Source: Polytrichum commune (taxonomy: Eukaryota > Streptophyta > Polytrichopsida > Polytrichales > Polytrichaceae). From it: DNA of 64,000 bases. The notes beneath the pieces were generated by a model, which saw nothing but the letters and a program-made list of their open reading frames with translations, had not been told where the DNA came from and made no database searches. The DNA lies in NCBI GenBank assembly GCA_950295325.1, contig OX485804.1, forward strand, positions 22,258,001 to 22,322,000, given 5' to 3'. Within the stretch, counting starts at the first letter, position 1. The number at the start of each line of letters is the position of its first letter. Positions 12,650-31,090 of the stretch are shown here, piece after piece. The position numbers and the translations under genes were made by a program.

Positions 12650-13015
12650 TCTCAAGTGGCACGTTTTCTTAATGGGACTCATATATTTGATTCTTTGTCA
12701 TTCAATGTGAATCAAAGAGCAAACATCATAATGACACATGTTTAAAAGAGATTGGAATATGCCTTCAGATGTTATTAAGCACTCTACACTCAATAGTCAA
12801 CACAATGGGGAGAACCTATGTATCTAGTTAAGGACTCAACAGACATGCACTTCTGATAGCCATAACTAAATCAAGGGAGGTCCGATTTTTAACTTGGTTT
12901 TTGCAAATGTTTCATTGTAGATTTGCTATTGCAACTTGAGTTTTGTGGTGTAAATCTAATCAGTAGAAGTTGGAGAACATGAAAAACAAACCAAATAACA
13001 CCCACATACCTTATG
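12650..13015 (+). repeat. Dispersed repeat, copy A
   Basis: It aligns along its whole length and in the same orientation with 45952-46322. Shared blocks in order are GATCAAAGAGCAAACA-type text, CACTCAA, GGAC/GAACCTATGTATC, CATGCACTT, GGGAGGTCCGATT, GTTTCAT, GCAGATTTGCTA/GTAGATTTGCTA, and GTAGAAGT..GGAGA. I see no coding content or terminal repeats. The type of element is unknown. Confidence 0.8.
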
Positions 13016-15094
13016 TGAAGAGGGCCAAGTATTCGTTTAAAAGCCCCACCATGGAATGTAAGACAAAACTTCTTCAAGTTGTTGATGAACTCAATGGTAC
13101 TAATATATATGTTGCATGTCTTACCTTAAAATACTACAGTTTAACAAACTTCAAGACTTTGAAAAAGTTACTCACCACTCTATTGATCTTATCATGCACC
13201 ATAACTTTAATTATGAAATATATACCGTTCAGTCTAGCGTAGTGGGTTGTTCTAACTTTCTGTAACCCAAACTCAAATTTGGAAGAGAACTTGCCATCAA
13301 GGAAACTAACCAAAAACAAGATTAATTTTAAGATTGTCACACTCACCTTGCAATGTGAGAGGAGTGTCCCATTCAAAAGAGAAGAAGGCTTGAATAGGTG
13401 TAGCTGCCCATAACATCCCAAGAACATCCCAACCATGGAATGTATGGAGATTATGAACTTGAAGACAAGAATAGTTTAGGGTTTCTAAACAAATAGCTTT
13501 TAATCATAAAGTTGAACTCAAGATTAGAGGGATGGCCTGAAGATGAACCTTGCATGTAACCAAAAGCTAGATTGCATAAGCTTCAAATTAGTCCATAACC
13601 TTGCCTACAAAGGAACCACTGTGAGAACCAAATGAATGTCTCCCAAAATCCTAGATCTTTTGGTGGCACTAATTCCATACTGTAACATAAAGAAGTTTAA
13701 TATCACCTTCATTAATTTCCCCCACACATTATTAGCTCTCCCTGACTAAATGAGATAATCAGTGTAAACCTAAGATTGTTCTTGTATACATTAAAGCGTA
13801 CTATAATGATTAGATTGACTTAAATTAGCATTGAGTGTTATTGGTATTTCAAAAAGGAACCAAGCACAAATTATCATGAAGAGAAACACATCAAAAACCT
13901 GTGTATTTTCAAAGTGTTGGTTAGAGGTTTATCCAAAACCAACCCTAGGCTCTCATGTCCAGGCAAGAATCTATAGGGGTCGCTTATGGGCAAGGATCTC
14001 AATTAGGTGTGGTTACCATAGTCAGCCCAAGAGTTATCCTGGTCAACCAATCTTGCAATCCATGCACTAAAAATGAGCTTGGACTTCAAATCCAAATCTT
14101 GACCTAGACTACAAAGATCTGTTGGATGTGACTTGTTCTTGGGAGAGAAGACAACTTTTGCATGTATAACATATTTTCAATACCTAGTGTGGACACTAAC
14201 TAGTGTACAACAATTCCAAAAAGCTATTGACAAAGAATCAAGTCACTAAGCAACCTGATCAATCACTAAGCTGACAATAAAAAGGCTAGGGTCGTCAATT
14301 CAGCTCAAAAGGGAAAAACATTGCTTGGATTGGTGCATAACAAACCCCAACTATAAGGTCATATGTATATGTGATTCAAAGACAAGGTTCAACTCCAAAA
14401 TACGCATTAACAACAACACAGTCCTCTTCAACTTTCTGATGCAAATCTAAACAAGCACTTTCCAAGACCTACATGCCAAACGTCCCTAGCTGAAACTAGA
14501 TGAAACTAGATGATGTGTTTTAGGTACCCAGTTACACATGATTCCACAACAACAAATGCTCCACATGCATGTCCATTCTGGAAAAAGCTTCTTGGAGCAC
14601 TCCCAAAGAAATTCTAGAGATTACGGGCTAGAGCAAGATGGATTTTGTAACGTGTGATCATGCACTAATTTTTTTCTTTTTAAATTAACAGTACAGAAAG
14701 CTTGAATGTCCGGCACCAGACAAACTGATGCTAGATCATTGCCTTCAAGCTCAAGCTTCTTGATAGTGTACTGTCCAACTTCTGCTACTCTGCAATCAAA
14801 GCTGATTCACAAGTTCAGCAGGATGTTCTACAGAAGGACTCATCAACCATAATCTCTTCATTCAACAAATCCTAGCACCTCACTGACTGACTAGCGACAC
14901 TTCCTGAATCCAGCAATTGTCCTAGATGTATTCCTTTCAACATTTCAATCTTGACAAGGATGATGTAAGGAGATTTGGTTGATACAATACAGATCAAGAT
15001 ATAACACTAGCAGTAATTTGACAATGCACATCAGCATCAGCATCAGCTATTTCCTAACTCCTGCTGCTATGCAGCCACCTCAACCACCCACTTT

Positions 15095-21728
<6,634 letters not shown>

Positions 21729-22440
21729 TTTTAACTACTTCCAACGCACAAACTCCCCGGTATCCTGATACACGGCAAACACACACACATACTGATCACA
21801 TAAGAAAAGTAACCCCGGCCCCCCCCCCCCCAAAACCCCTCACATAAGCCATTGCATCATACCTACTAATTCATCACTAAACGAACTATTCTATTTCCTC
21901 ACAACCACAGACACCGGGAGACTTGATGGTGATAGTATGCTATGATGATGTTCAGCTCTAGAAGTTTCACGAGTTACCTAATATGAGTTAGGCAGCGTAA
22001 ATTTAGAAAGATGAGGGTGTTTCATAATTCGGAACTTAATTAGAAAGCCACCTTACGTTCGTTGTCGGGGCAGCGTTGCGATAGAAGCGACGAGTAAGCT
22101 TGCTACGACAAATCGCAGCAACAAAAATGAAGCGGAAGAGAACCTGGGGTTAGCGAGGCCAACAAGAAAGCGGGCAAGGGGCCCCTTGGCGAGAAGACTG
22201 GTAGGTCGGTTGGTCGGTCGGTCGATAAGTCGGTCGGTAGCTGGTAGGTACGGGGTGGGAGGTGACGAGGCTCAGGTGGGGCGGTGGGAAGCTGAGTAGG
22301 TAGGTAGATAATGAGCCGCTTCAGGGGCTGACGTGTCCGTCAGCTGAAGGGACTGCAGTGCGAGGATCAAAGGATTTGGAAGTTGGGATTTTCGCGCCTG
22401 AACTCTTAAGCCGCTTCACACACGAGACTGAGGGCCCGTG
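21729..22440 (-). promoter_or_regulatory. Helicase 5' flank / probable 5' UTR and promoter
   Basis: The region is more GC-rich than the DNA beyond it. It holds a C-run (about 21819-21831), then GGTCGGTTGGTCGGTCGGTC-type repeats (about 22203-22245) that on the gene strand read as GACC/CCGA. Housekeeping plant genes often have such GC-shifted 5' ends. I could not place a TATA box or transcription start, and a 5' UTR intron is possible. Confidence 0.4.
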
Positions 22441-23451
22441 ACCATTGCGCTTCAAGCATTCTCATTGGTGGAAAAGGTGGAGCCGGCTCCAAGTTCGCTT
22501 CACATTACGCTTGAGGGACCCACGCAGTAAGTGGATGCAAGATGGATGTAAAGTCTACGTGGATTCCTATATGGCATCGAATGGATCATGTTCCATGGTC
22601 TCTTGGACTATTTTCAAGGACCATCTCGTGGAGGTAGGTCTAGTGTTGCATTTTTTTATTCTAGAGGTCGGATGCGACATTATAAAACGTTTTTTTAATA
22701 TTTTACATTGTTTTTTATGTTTTTTATTGAAAATCATCGAAGACATATCATATCTTCGATGTGAGGTCTTTTATGGCAAATCGTATCGAAAACATTCTCC
22801 TCTTCTAAGATCAGTTCTTCGAGCTCTTCTCCGCCCAAGTATTGACCCAAGAATGAAGACATTGCGAATGCAAACCACCATTCACAACTTGTCATGTGTG
22901 CCATGTGTTGCGTTATGTATTCCAAGTATTTGTCAGTTCGTGTGGCAACACTCAAGGCTCAGACACTGCCATTGAGTTTGAATGTACTAATGCTATATGG
23001 TAATATGGAACAATTGGTGAAGTTGAGGGTATCTATATTTGCCCTACTGGCCTGAACTGCCTATAGCCGTGAATTTATAATCAAAAAACATTAAAAAAAA
23101 TGTCTCAAAATTTGCCGAGTATCATAAAATTCATTTTTAAATGTGTATTTTAAAATAAATTAAAAATAAATGCACCACTAGGTAGGTCTAACACAAAATT
23201 GGAAGAATCTAGCATTATGTTGATTTATTATAATTTATCATGTGTAAGGACCCTACATGAATAGAATTTCATTGAAATGGTATTTAGTTGAGGGCCCGGA
23301 TACACATGATTTCACACTACACTTGAGGGTCCATGACCACACTACATAATTTTGAAAGTGTCTCGGGATGGCTTTTGAACACTTCTTTTGGGCTCTTACA
23401 ATTTCATGGTCGTGGCTCTTGGCCCTTGTGTCAAGAGTCCCGTAGGGCCAC

Positions 23452-23845
23452 TTTACACAAACCAAAAGCCATGACCATGGAAATCTAAGGCCCTTAAAAA
23501 TCATCCAAAGGTTATATTGTGAGCAATCAAAATCAAAATTTGCAAGTGATGGGCGCTTGTGCTTAGTGTAAAGTGAAAATGGACCATGTTGAGGGACTGC
23601 AACATGGGTTTGGGTTTGGGTTTGGGTTCCACCATGACAATCAAATATTTTTAGGAGCCAATGCGAATTTAGTGATTTTCATAACCTTTAGTTTTGTGTT
23701 AGACTCGCCTCTTTTTCACGGGCTTGATGCAATATATGAGATCATGAAATATTATCCACATGATGTCATGTGCAACTCCATGTAGATTTTTCATTAATTT
23801 GATCTCCTTGGTCTCTCAAGCCTTCACGGTCTAGTATAAAGTGAA
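23452..23845. mobile_element. Second member of the kinase-intron MITE family
   Basis: The left end GGGCCACTTTACAC and right end CTAGTATAAAGTGAACTTGG match those of 5541-5997. Interior blocks also align: the GACCAT...AAGGCCCTT...ATCATC segment near the left, and CATGTAGATTTTTCAT near the right. A further TAGTGTAAAGTAGCC end at about 23910 suggests an additional partial or nested copy. Confidence 0.6.
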
Positions 23846-23944
23846 CTTGGGATTGTATTTTGGCTTCTTGACCAATCACATTTGTATATCACAAGTCAAG
23901 GGCCCTCGAACTATAGTGTAAAGTAGCCTTATTAAGTAGGTTCA

Positions 23945-24615
23945 TGTCAAGGTCCAGGTCCATAGAAACCTGAGGTTTTAAACACCCTTTATTTGAACTT
24001 TATTTTCATAGTCAACACTAGACTCAAGCTTGGAGATTGGACTCTCGAATTGGGAGGAGTATTGTCTTCAGTAACAACCGCCAAGATTTGGCAGGGAAGT
24101 GATGCCACATTATCACCACTTTATAGTTTTTTCATAGATTGGACTCGAACACTAACAAGTATACTCCTTGGAGTCAAGTTTGCTCTCAGTTAATAAGATT
24201 ACTAGTTTTTAGAGTTTTTTTGGTCTTGCATCCTAGAGTAGAACCACCCTTAGCCCTTTGGCGTCACAATCAAGGCCATGTGTACCCTTGTTGAGGCCAT
24301 TATTAGAGTGGGTTAGCAATAAAGCCCAAGACCAAAAAAAACTCCCAAATCAAGCAATCCAGTCAGTTGAGAGTCAAATTTGGGACCGAATGAGTCTACA
24401 ATAGGGCCCAAGTCCAAAAGTACGAGAGAATGAAGTGGCATCACACTCCCACCAGATTTCCTATATCCCAACTCAGGAGATACCTCCACCCAATTTGAGA
24501 AACCAGAGTTGAAGGTTGGGTTTAATATTGAATCCAAAAGTATGGTCCCTTGTGGGGTGTTTTGGACCCCAATTTTCTTTGTACCAATACCTTCATATAA
24601 ACCCACTCTTAGATT
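23945..24615. mobile_element. Foldback element with two long inverted arms
   Basis: The left arm (about 23945-24250) and right arm (about 24303-24615) are reverse complements with moderate divergence. Matching blocks include GTGATGCCAC, TTTTTTTGGTCTTG, CTCTCA, GGGAGGAGTAT/GGTGGAGGTAT and AACACCC. The spacer is only about 50 bp. No ORF of transposase type is seen. A single-arm relative lies at 4345-4645. Confidence 0.75.
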
Positions 24616-24985
24616 TATTTTAAAATGTAAGATCAAGGGTGAAGCACAAGAAAATACATGAGTTCCGTAGGGACTTCTAGTCTTGTATAGATTGCCTCTC
24701 GTGTGCTAGGACCTATAAATAAACAAAAGTCCAAAGAGTTCTTTGTCCTATTTTTGGTTTTACTTGAGTCTAGTTCAGAGTTTGATTGTTTTCTTTTGGT
24801 AACATGTGAATTGAACTTGCGAACTTCTTTGGAGCCGTAAAGATGGTGGGCCCAACATGTCTATATCAAGAGCATTTGTTGGAACCAAGAACTTTTCAAC
24901 TAACAATCAAAGACATGATGCACCTACAAATACCCAAATGGATGTTCCCGCCCTTTTGAAGAGAGACTCCAGTTTTTGTGCCAAA

Positions 24986-25012
24986 AAGAAGAAGAAGAAG
25001 AAGAAGAAGAAA
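24986..25012. repeat. (GAA)n microsatellite
   Basis: An uninterrupted run of about nine GAA/AAG units. Confidence 0.9.
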
Positions 25013-26223
25013 CTCCATTTTGTATTGGTTTGGCCCATGTCGCATGCCATGTAGCATCTATTCATATGCATGAACTAGAAAAAATTCACAACTACCATGA
25101 TGTATAATTGGTTTTCACATGTTTGTAGTATAAATTTTGTCTTACATCCACGGCAACTTTGATCAATTTCTAAGTTTGGCATGTGCACCCATGATAGAGA
25201 GAGAGATAGGATGTCATGTACCGCTCCCTCAATTGTCACATTCCATTTGCAAAGGCAACCTACTGTTTCATGTTACAAGTTTGCCAAGGGTTTGCCCTAG
25301 TTATGACATTGGTTAATACCAACACCTAAGTGGTACCAATACCTTGTTGGTAGGATCCACCATGACACAAGGTTGTTAAGGTTAGGTGCTTGTAGTTCAA
25401 TTTTTGGATACAATAGACCCAAAGAACACACTCAAGGAAGACTTAAAAGGTGATTTTTAGGTCATCTAGATCTCAAATAAGTTTTACTAGGACAATTGCA
25501 AGTTTATTCCATATTATTTAGGATTTTGGTTGACCTTTTATACATTCGTAACAAGGAAATTAAGAGTCTCCTAATCACAATATATACTTTTGTGATAGTC
25601 TCTCAAATCTCACATTAATTACCCAGGTTGGCATTGAGTTCATTTTAATTGGACCTTGTGTTGTGCGCAAGCACAGGCACAACCATTGTCAATAGTCTTG
25701 CAAAGAGTATGTCATTTATGTTTCTTTACCAAAGGCAAGGGCACTTTGGTGTGGTCAATAGTCTTGAGTTAATTAATATTTTTAGTGTAACTTGTATTGG
25801 CAGTGCAATCACGCCCACATGGTTTTTAGTCTTCCCTTATCAATTCTTCATTTAATTATATTGTCAAGCAATTGTCTTTACCTCATCACCAATCCCAAAA
25901 GTAAGTATCCATTTGTATTAAATAGTAAGTTGTTCCTCTGCTCATGTTAAAGATCCATAGTCTTGATTTTTTTTATCATAATTTCCCTGATTTCAATTTC
26001 GATAACAAAGCTGTTTTTAGATATATGGATCATATCCAGTGATACATGTACAAAGATTGTGGCATAATAAAGAGATCTATGCATCACAAAGGTTCATTTT
26101 CCTTTTTATATTATTATGTTAGTCATAACTAATTTATAAATAGCATCTACAACTATGTTTCAATCTCATGTGCTCTTGTATTATTAATGTTATTTCCTTA
26201 GTCAAACTTGCTCCATGCAAAGC

Positions 26224-27711
26224 TGTGAGCCCAAAAGCACGTGCCCACATGTGTTTTAAGTTTAGAATTGATTAAGACCCGAGTTTAGATTTATTATTAT
26301 TTTATTAAAACATAAAAAGAGTGATGTTGTTAGCATGGAGTGGAATTGTGTTAAGTTTGGAATTCAAGTTAGGTAGGGGGTTAGTGTCGGGGCTTAACTA
26401 ATATAGGAATTAGTGAGGGTTAGGGGCTGCCTAAGGCGGGGAACCCAATTTCAGGGTTTTGGTGTTACAATCGGACCCTTGCTGTCCATTTTGGGAAAGG
26501 GCACCGTTGGTTAGAATTATCTGAACTCAGCGGTCACAGAGGGAGGGGGAAGTCCCTGGACCTAGGCGGCAAGGGGAGGAGTGCAGAGAGAGAAGGGCGA
26601 CAGAGAAGAAAAAAAAGGCTGGACAGCTGCGGCGGCTGGCAGGGTTGCGGGAGGTAGAGGAAGATCGGTGAAATGCGCGGGGGATGGAAGCCGATGCGGT
26701 TGGACTTGAAGCCAGGTTGGGGATGGAGAGAAAATGGGGTAATGGCTGGGAGAGAAAGAAATATAGCTACCCAGGACATTGCGAAATCAGGCTCCTGACA
26801 GGGGGGGGGAAAGGATGTAGCTGGATCAAAATTAGTTGTCACGTTGGGTTTTGATGTTTTACCCACCCCAGGGGAAGTGAGAGGATTGTGAGGAATTGTG
26901 AAGGGGGTGCTAGTATGGGAAGTGGGTGAGGAAGTATTGGAAGCATTCTTCTCCCCTGATGAATTGATCAGATTCGGGAAATGCGAGTGAGCAATGGGGA
27001 TCGATGCAGAATACGTTATGAATGAGGAGGATTGGTAATCAGGGGGGTCACACTGACGATCAGGAAGGTCGCAGTTGGATGGAAGAGGATGGAGGGAAGG
27101 ATCAGGGCTCGGTGCGGAAGCAAATGGGTGCCGAGGGTGACATGTTGTTGAAGGTGGAGGTCGGAAGACGTGGTTGTATGTTGTGGGGTGGTGTGACCTA
27201 CCAACCCCTTAAGGCAGCCTGAAACTGAATACGGAATAAGGGGGAGTTAGCCGAAACCAGCAGCTAGGCAGCGAAGGCGAGGGCAACCAGGAGGTTAAGG
27301 AGGACTGAGGGCCCTTCCGAGGGAGAGGAGGGGCAGTACCTAAGTGCGAGCTAAGCTGGCCAGGGGCATACTTAGGTGGTGGAATTAAAGGAAGGGTTGG
27401 TTGATATAGGTGGAGGCCACAAGGGAAGTCCAGGAAAAATACTCATTTAAGGGGTATTGGGGTTAAGTAGGGATGATTAGGGGGTGTTGAATCAAGGTGT
27501 ATGTGAGGGCATTATATGTAAGCGGCCACATTATGGGAGTGGCCAATACCACGGATGGTGGAACACTGTAATGCTTGATTGTTTAGTTTTCTTATTTGAA
27601 TAAAGTATTGTGGATTGATGTTTAATTGTGGGCACTATGGTTGCAAGTGTTAAGGGGAAGGAGGGTAAACCGAATCCGTGTCAGTGCCATGCCTTCACCC
27701 GGACTACGACG
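26224..27711 (+). mobile_element. LTR-like repeat, copy A (about 1.5 kb)
   Basis: It begins TGTGAGCCCAAAA and ends near GCCTTCACCCGGACTACGAC. The same two ends occur reversed near 62520. The interior is purine-rich (about 26540-27500). A polyadenylation-like AATAAAG lies about 110 bp before the end, as in retrotransposon LTRs. No gag or pol motif is seen. A solo LTR or non-autonomous retroelement is the likeliest reading. Confidence 0.5.
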
Positions 27712-29229
27712 CGCAAGGGTGGGGGTTTTGGACTGATAAAAGCCAAGTGACAACTCAAATGACCTTTTGACTACCTTGGATTACCAAAGGGTTAATGGAC
27801 AACAACCTTTTGGTTGCTCATCTAGCATCAAATAGTAATTGCCTTGACTTCTAAGGGTGAGGCTATTGTCTACACTCGTTCCTTCAAACAATCTTCTCAA
27901 AGATATGTAATGCAACTTCACCCTTCATAAACTTAATGTCAACATTGGGATCCCAATCCTCATAAGATCTCAACCATGTTGCTTAATTCCACAACTAATT
28001 TTAATCCACTACGCGGATTGTTTATGAATTCCCAATACACCACGAAATATCAACCTTTGATTGGGGATTCTCTCCTCCTACTACATATTCATTTACAGAT
28101 TCAACACATATATTCTTATATTTCTTAAGGACCACCTACTGACAAAATTGTGTTCTCCCATACCATAGCCTTAACATGCTAGGAGACTATCTGTCATTTC
28201 ACATTCATCACACTAAAGCTTGACTTTTGAATTCAACATACATAATGAAATTACAACCAAAACCAAGGTATCACAACCTTGAGATTGTTTCCAAATAGAC
28301 TCCAACTACAATTTACTTGTTGAAGTGGAAAAAAAAGGTCTTACAATCTAGTATGAATTCCCTTGATGCACTTTAAGTAGCCTCCTAAAGGTCTCTTAAG
28401 ATTTTTTTGCCTCAAGCAATACATGTGTGACTCTTCATCTACGAGACCATCGACTAATTGAATGTTCACCAAGCTTCTGTATTGCTCACAAAAAAAACTC
28501 ATTGAGAGAGAGTCTCCTCCAAGATTGCTAGCCTATATGTCTTTTTTGATGAGCACATGTCAATTTACAAAAATACACCTCTTTCAATTAGGCTATGGTC
28601 CTTCCAATCAATATTTCTAAGATCTCATGGCCATAAACGGTTCATACATGCTGGATTACTAATTTCTAGTGCATATCATGGCATGGTCCCACATTATTCC
28701 TAACTTGAGCAATAATAATATTTATAAATTAAAAAATCAAGACAACAATGCTTAACCCCTAATTTCCCAAGCAACCATTTTTTAGTTGACGAATGATCTC
28801 TTCCTATACTAACTCCACCTTACTCATTCACCCACAATCAAAATAATAAGAAATAAAAAGCGAACACATATATTTATCCATAGATAATAATAAAAACCAT
28901 GCAACTTGGAGATGATTAAGATGTGTAAAAAAATGTCAAAGTGGGAAGTGGTCTTGTTGTTACTGTGTTGGGAGCTCATGTGAGGGTGTTGACACCGATC
29001 ATTGGTTGCCACTCAAATGCAAACTTTGAAAGATATCAATGTTTTTTTTATCTTGGTAAAATATAGTTTTCCCTATGTTTATGTAGAAATGACCTTTGTG
29101 CTCACATCGACCATTCAATATAGCTTTCGGACACTCTCAAATTTTTGAGGAATTCTTTGCATATGTGGAGGTAGAAATATGGGACAATTCACATACTCTA
29201 AATGCAAGGTGGCTAGCTTGCATGGGTAG

Positions 29230-29256
29230 GATATATATATATATATATATATATAT
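29230..29256. repeat. (TA)n microsatellite
   Basis: About 13 TA units, followed by GGGGG-containing text and an eight-base G run near 29282. Confidence 0.9.
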
Positions 29257-30165
29257 TGGGGGATTGATTTGATTGGCAAAAGGGGGGGGGGCAACAACGA
29301 ACACAACAAACGAAAACACATCAAGTTGCACATCACAACTGCCCATAGAATAATACTTTATTTCCACACACAAAACCCCAAAGACACTAAAATACCTCCT
29401 CCACACTAACCTTGCAAAGGCCGCGCAAAAGGACAAACAAGGGCAACTGCCAAGAAGATGTGTTGTTGGCCTCGCCACTCTAGCCAAGTGAACCAAACAA
29501 CAAAGACAAGGCTTCATTTACAACTATTACAAAAGATGGTTGCCAATGTTTATCCAGCCACAAAGTCGATGCCATCCTTGGCTACAACCAATAATGTTGC
29601 CATTCACCACACTGCCTAGCAGGTCCTCTTCTCGCCAATGTTTTTGCATATTTTGTAGAGGACATGCTCTCCCATGATCCTCAAAGGCAACCTCTGCATC
29701 ATTGCAACATTATGTCAATGTCTTGCTCCTCCACTTTGTGATTGAGTGCAATTTGTTGTGCATCGAAGTACCACATGCTAGAAACCCATTGATCGTGTCA
29801 ATGAAGACGTTCAAAATGTTCTCCATCTTTATGTCATGAGGATTCATTATGGTCCTTCAAATGGAAGCCACATGTCCAACATCCATTCCCACAAACCTCA
29901 ATGGAATCACCCATGCAACAGAACTGTCCATTCTTGCACATGTTAAACAACGTCCTAGGAAGACTAACACCCAAATGTTACTTCATGCGGAAACATGCCC
30001 ACTAGTGAACCCATTGCAAATTTTGTTGTGGAACAACCTAACACGATTTTAAAGCCCCACCTTCCCAAATTTGGCATACTCTATTTTCCCCTCGTTTGTA
30101 TCATCAGCGGAGACATTGTGATGCAAGAATTCAAAGTGGTCCTCCCCATTGTCCTTCGTGCATAC

Positions 30166-31090
30166 CAGTGTTGAACGGGTATGTTGTAAAGTGCATATAG
30201 GGGAGGCCTGGTTTTTGAAAATTTCTTGGAAATGTAGAACATCGAGGTATTGATATTACAAAGGTTTTGTATTTTCAAGGTAGGGTATGTGTATGTGGTC
30301 TTGTAAAATTTCTTGAATTTTAGGGTACGTGTTATGGTGTGATTTTTTTTCATATACCAGGGTGCCCAGTGCAAGGGTATGGTATGTCATTTTAAGGTTT
30401 TTAAGAGAGAATTTAATAATTTAATAATTTAATAATTTAATAAAATAAAAATCCAAAACAGATGAAGCATGAACTTGAGCAAACTGATCAAATTGAATCA
30501 TGATTTGAATTTATCAAATTGTCATGCTTGACTAAGTATTGAATCGGATCAACATGGACTACTTCGACCAACATCAGTTTAATCAAACAAAGTTGAATTG
30601 ATAAAAAAACAATCAAACAATGCCCTCAAGCTAAATCTCACTCTAGCTCACCCGCTGCAATCAACTCCTCTTCACTAAATTTGTTTAGCAAACACAAACC
30701 CTAGTTGTTATATGAAGTTGGTGCTTCAAGCAAAGACAAAACATAATTACCTCTTCTTGAAGGTGCAACACCCTCTCTCCCACATTAATCAACGTTGCTA
30801 GCTTAACCCCAGCAACAAAGCTCCACTACTTGTAGTACGTTGTGCACACAACAAACCCGTACATCGCCGGAAGCAGGCATAATGAACAAAGACGTGCATG
30901 TTTAAGGGTTTCCAAGCTCATCGTTGAGCAAGGTACGGGTTAGTGACCAGGTTTAGGGTTGGCAGTGAGTCCAGGGCCCGGGTATGAACCTGGTATTTGC
31001 GCACTGCTTGGTAGTTCAAGCTGGTATCACAAACCAGTGTACATACCCTTTTACAGACCTGTGTGCGGGACAGATACCCATTCAACACTG
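30166..31090. mobile_element. Non-autonomous hAT-type transposon (925 bp)
   Basis: Terminal inverted repeats are CAGTGTTGAACGGGTAT (left) and CAGTGTTGAATGGGTAT (right, reversed): 16 of 17 match. They are flanked by a perfect 8-bp direct repeat GTGCATAC (30158-30165 and 31091-31098). CA-G starting ends and 8-bp target duplications are hallmarks of the hAT superfamily. The interior has no transposase-length ORF, so it must be mobilised in trans. It contains an AATTT-type tandem tract at about 30413-30441. Confidence 0.88.

Larger units (their letters stand above)
10226..15094. other. Intergenic DNA between kinase and helicase genes
   Basis: About 4.9 kb with no gene recognised. It should hold the kinase promoter and 5' UTR (just above 10225) and the helicase 3' UTR (just below 15095). 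Repeats at about 10990-11490 and 12650-13015 are listed separately. There is an A-run at 11078-11089 and a GA-rich tract near 11118-11131. The rest is AT-rich, with only short ORFs lacking recognisable motifs. Confidence 0.65.

Noticed and set aside
22445-22975. 176-aa ORF upstream of the helicase
   Set aside because: No recognisable motif, irregular composition, and repeat-family text at its start. It looks like a chance ORF.
23606-23630. GGGTTTGGGTTTGGGTTTGG, possible telomere-like repeat
   Set aside because: Only three to four GGGTTT units within a MITE-like region. It matches neither the plant TTTAGGG telomere repeat nor a long array.
29137-29517. 126-aa ORF containing a Tyr-Ile run
   Set aside because: The run is the translated (TA)n microsatellite and there is no other coding feature.
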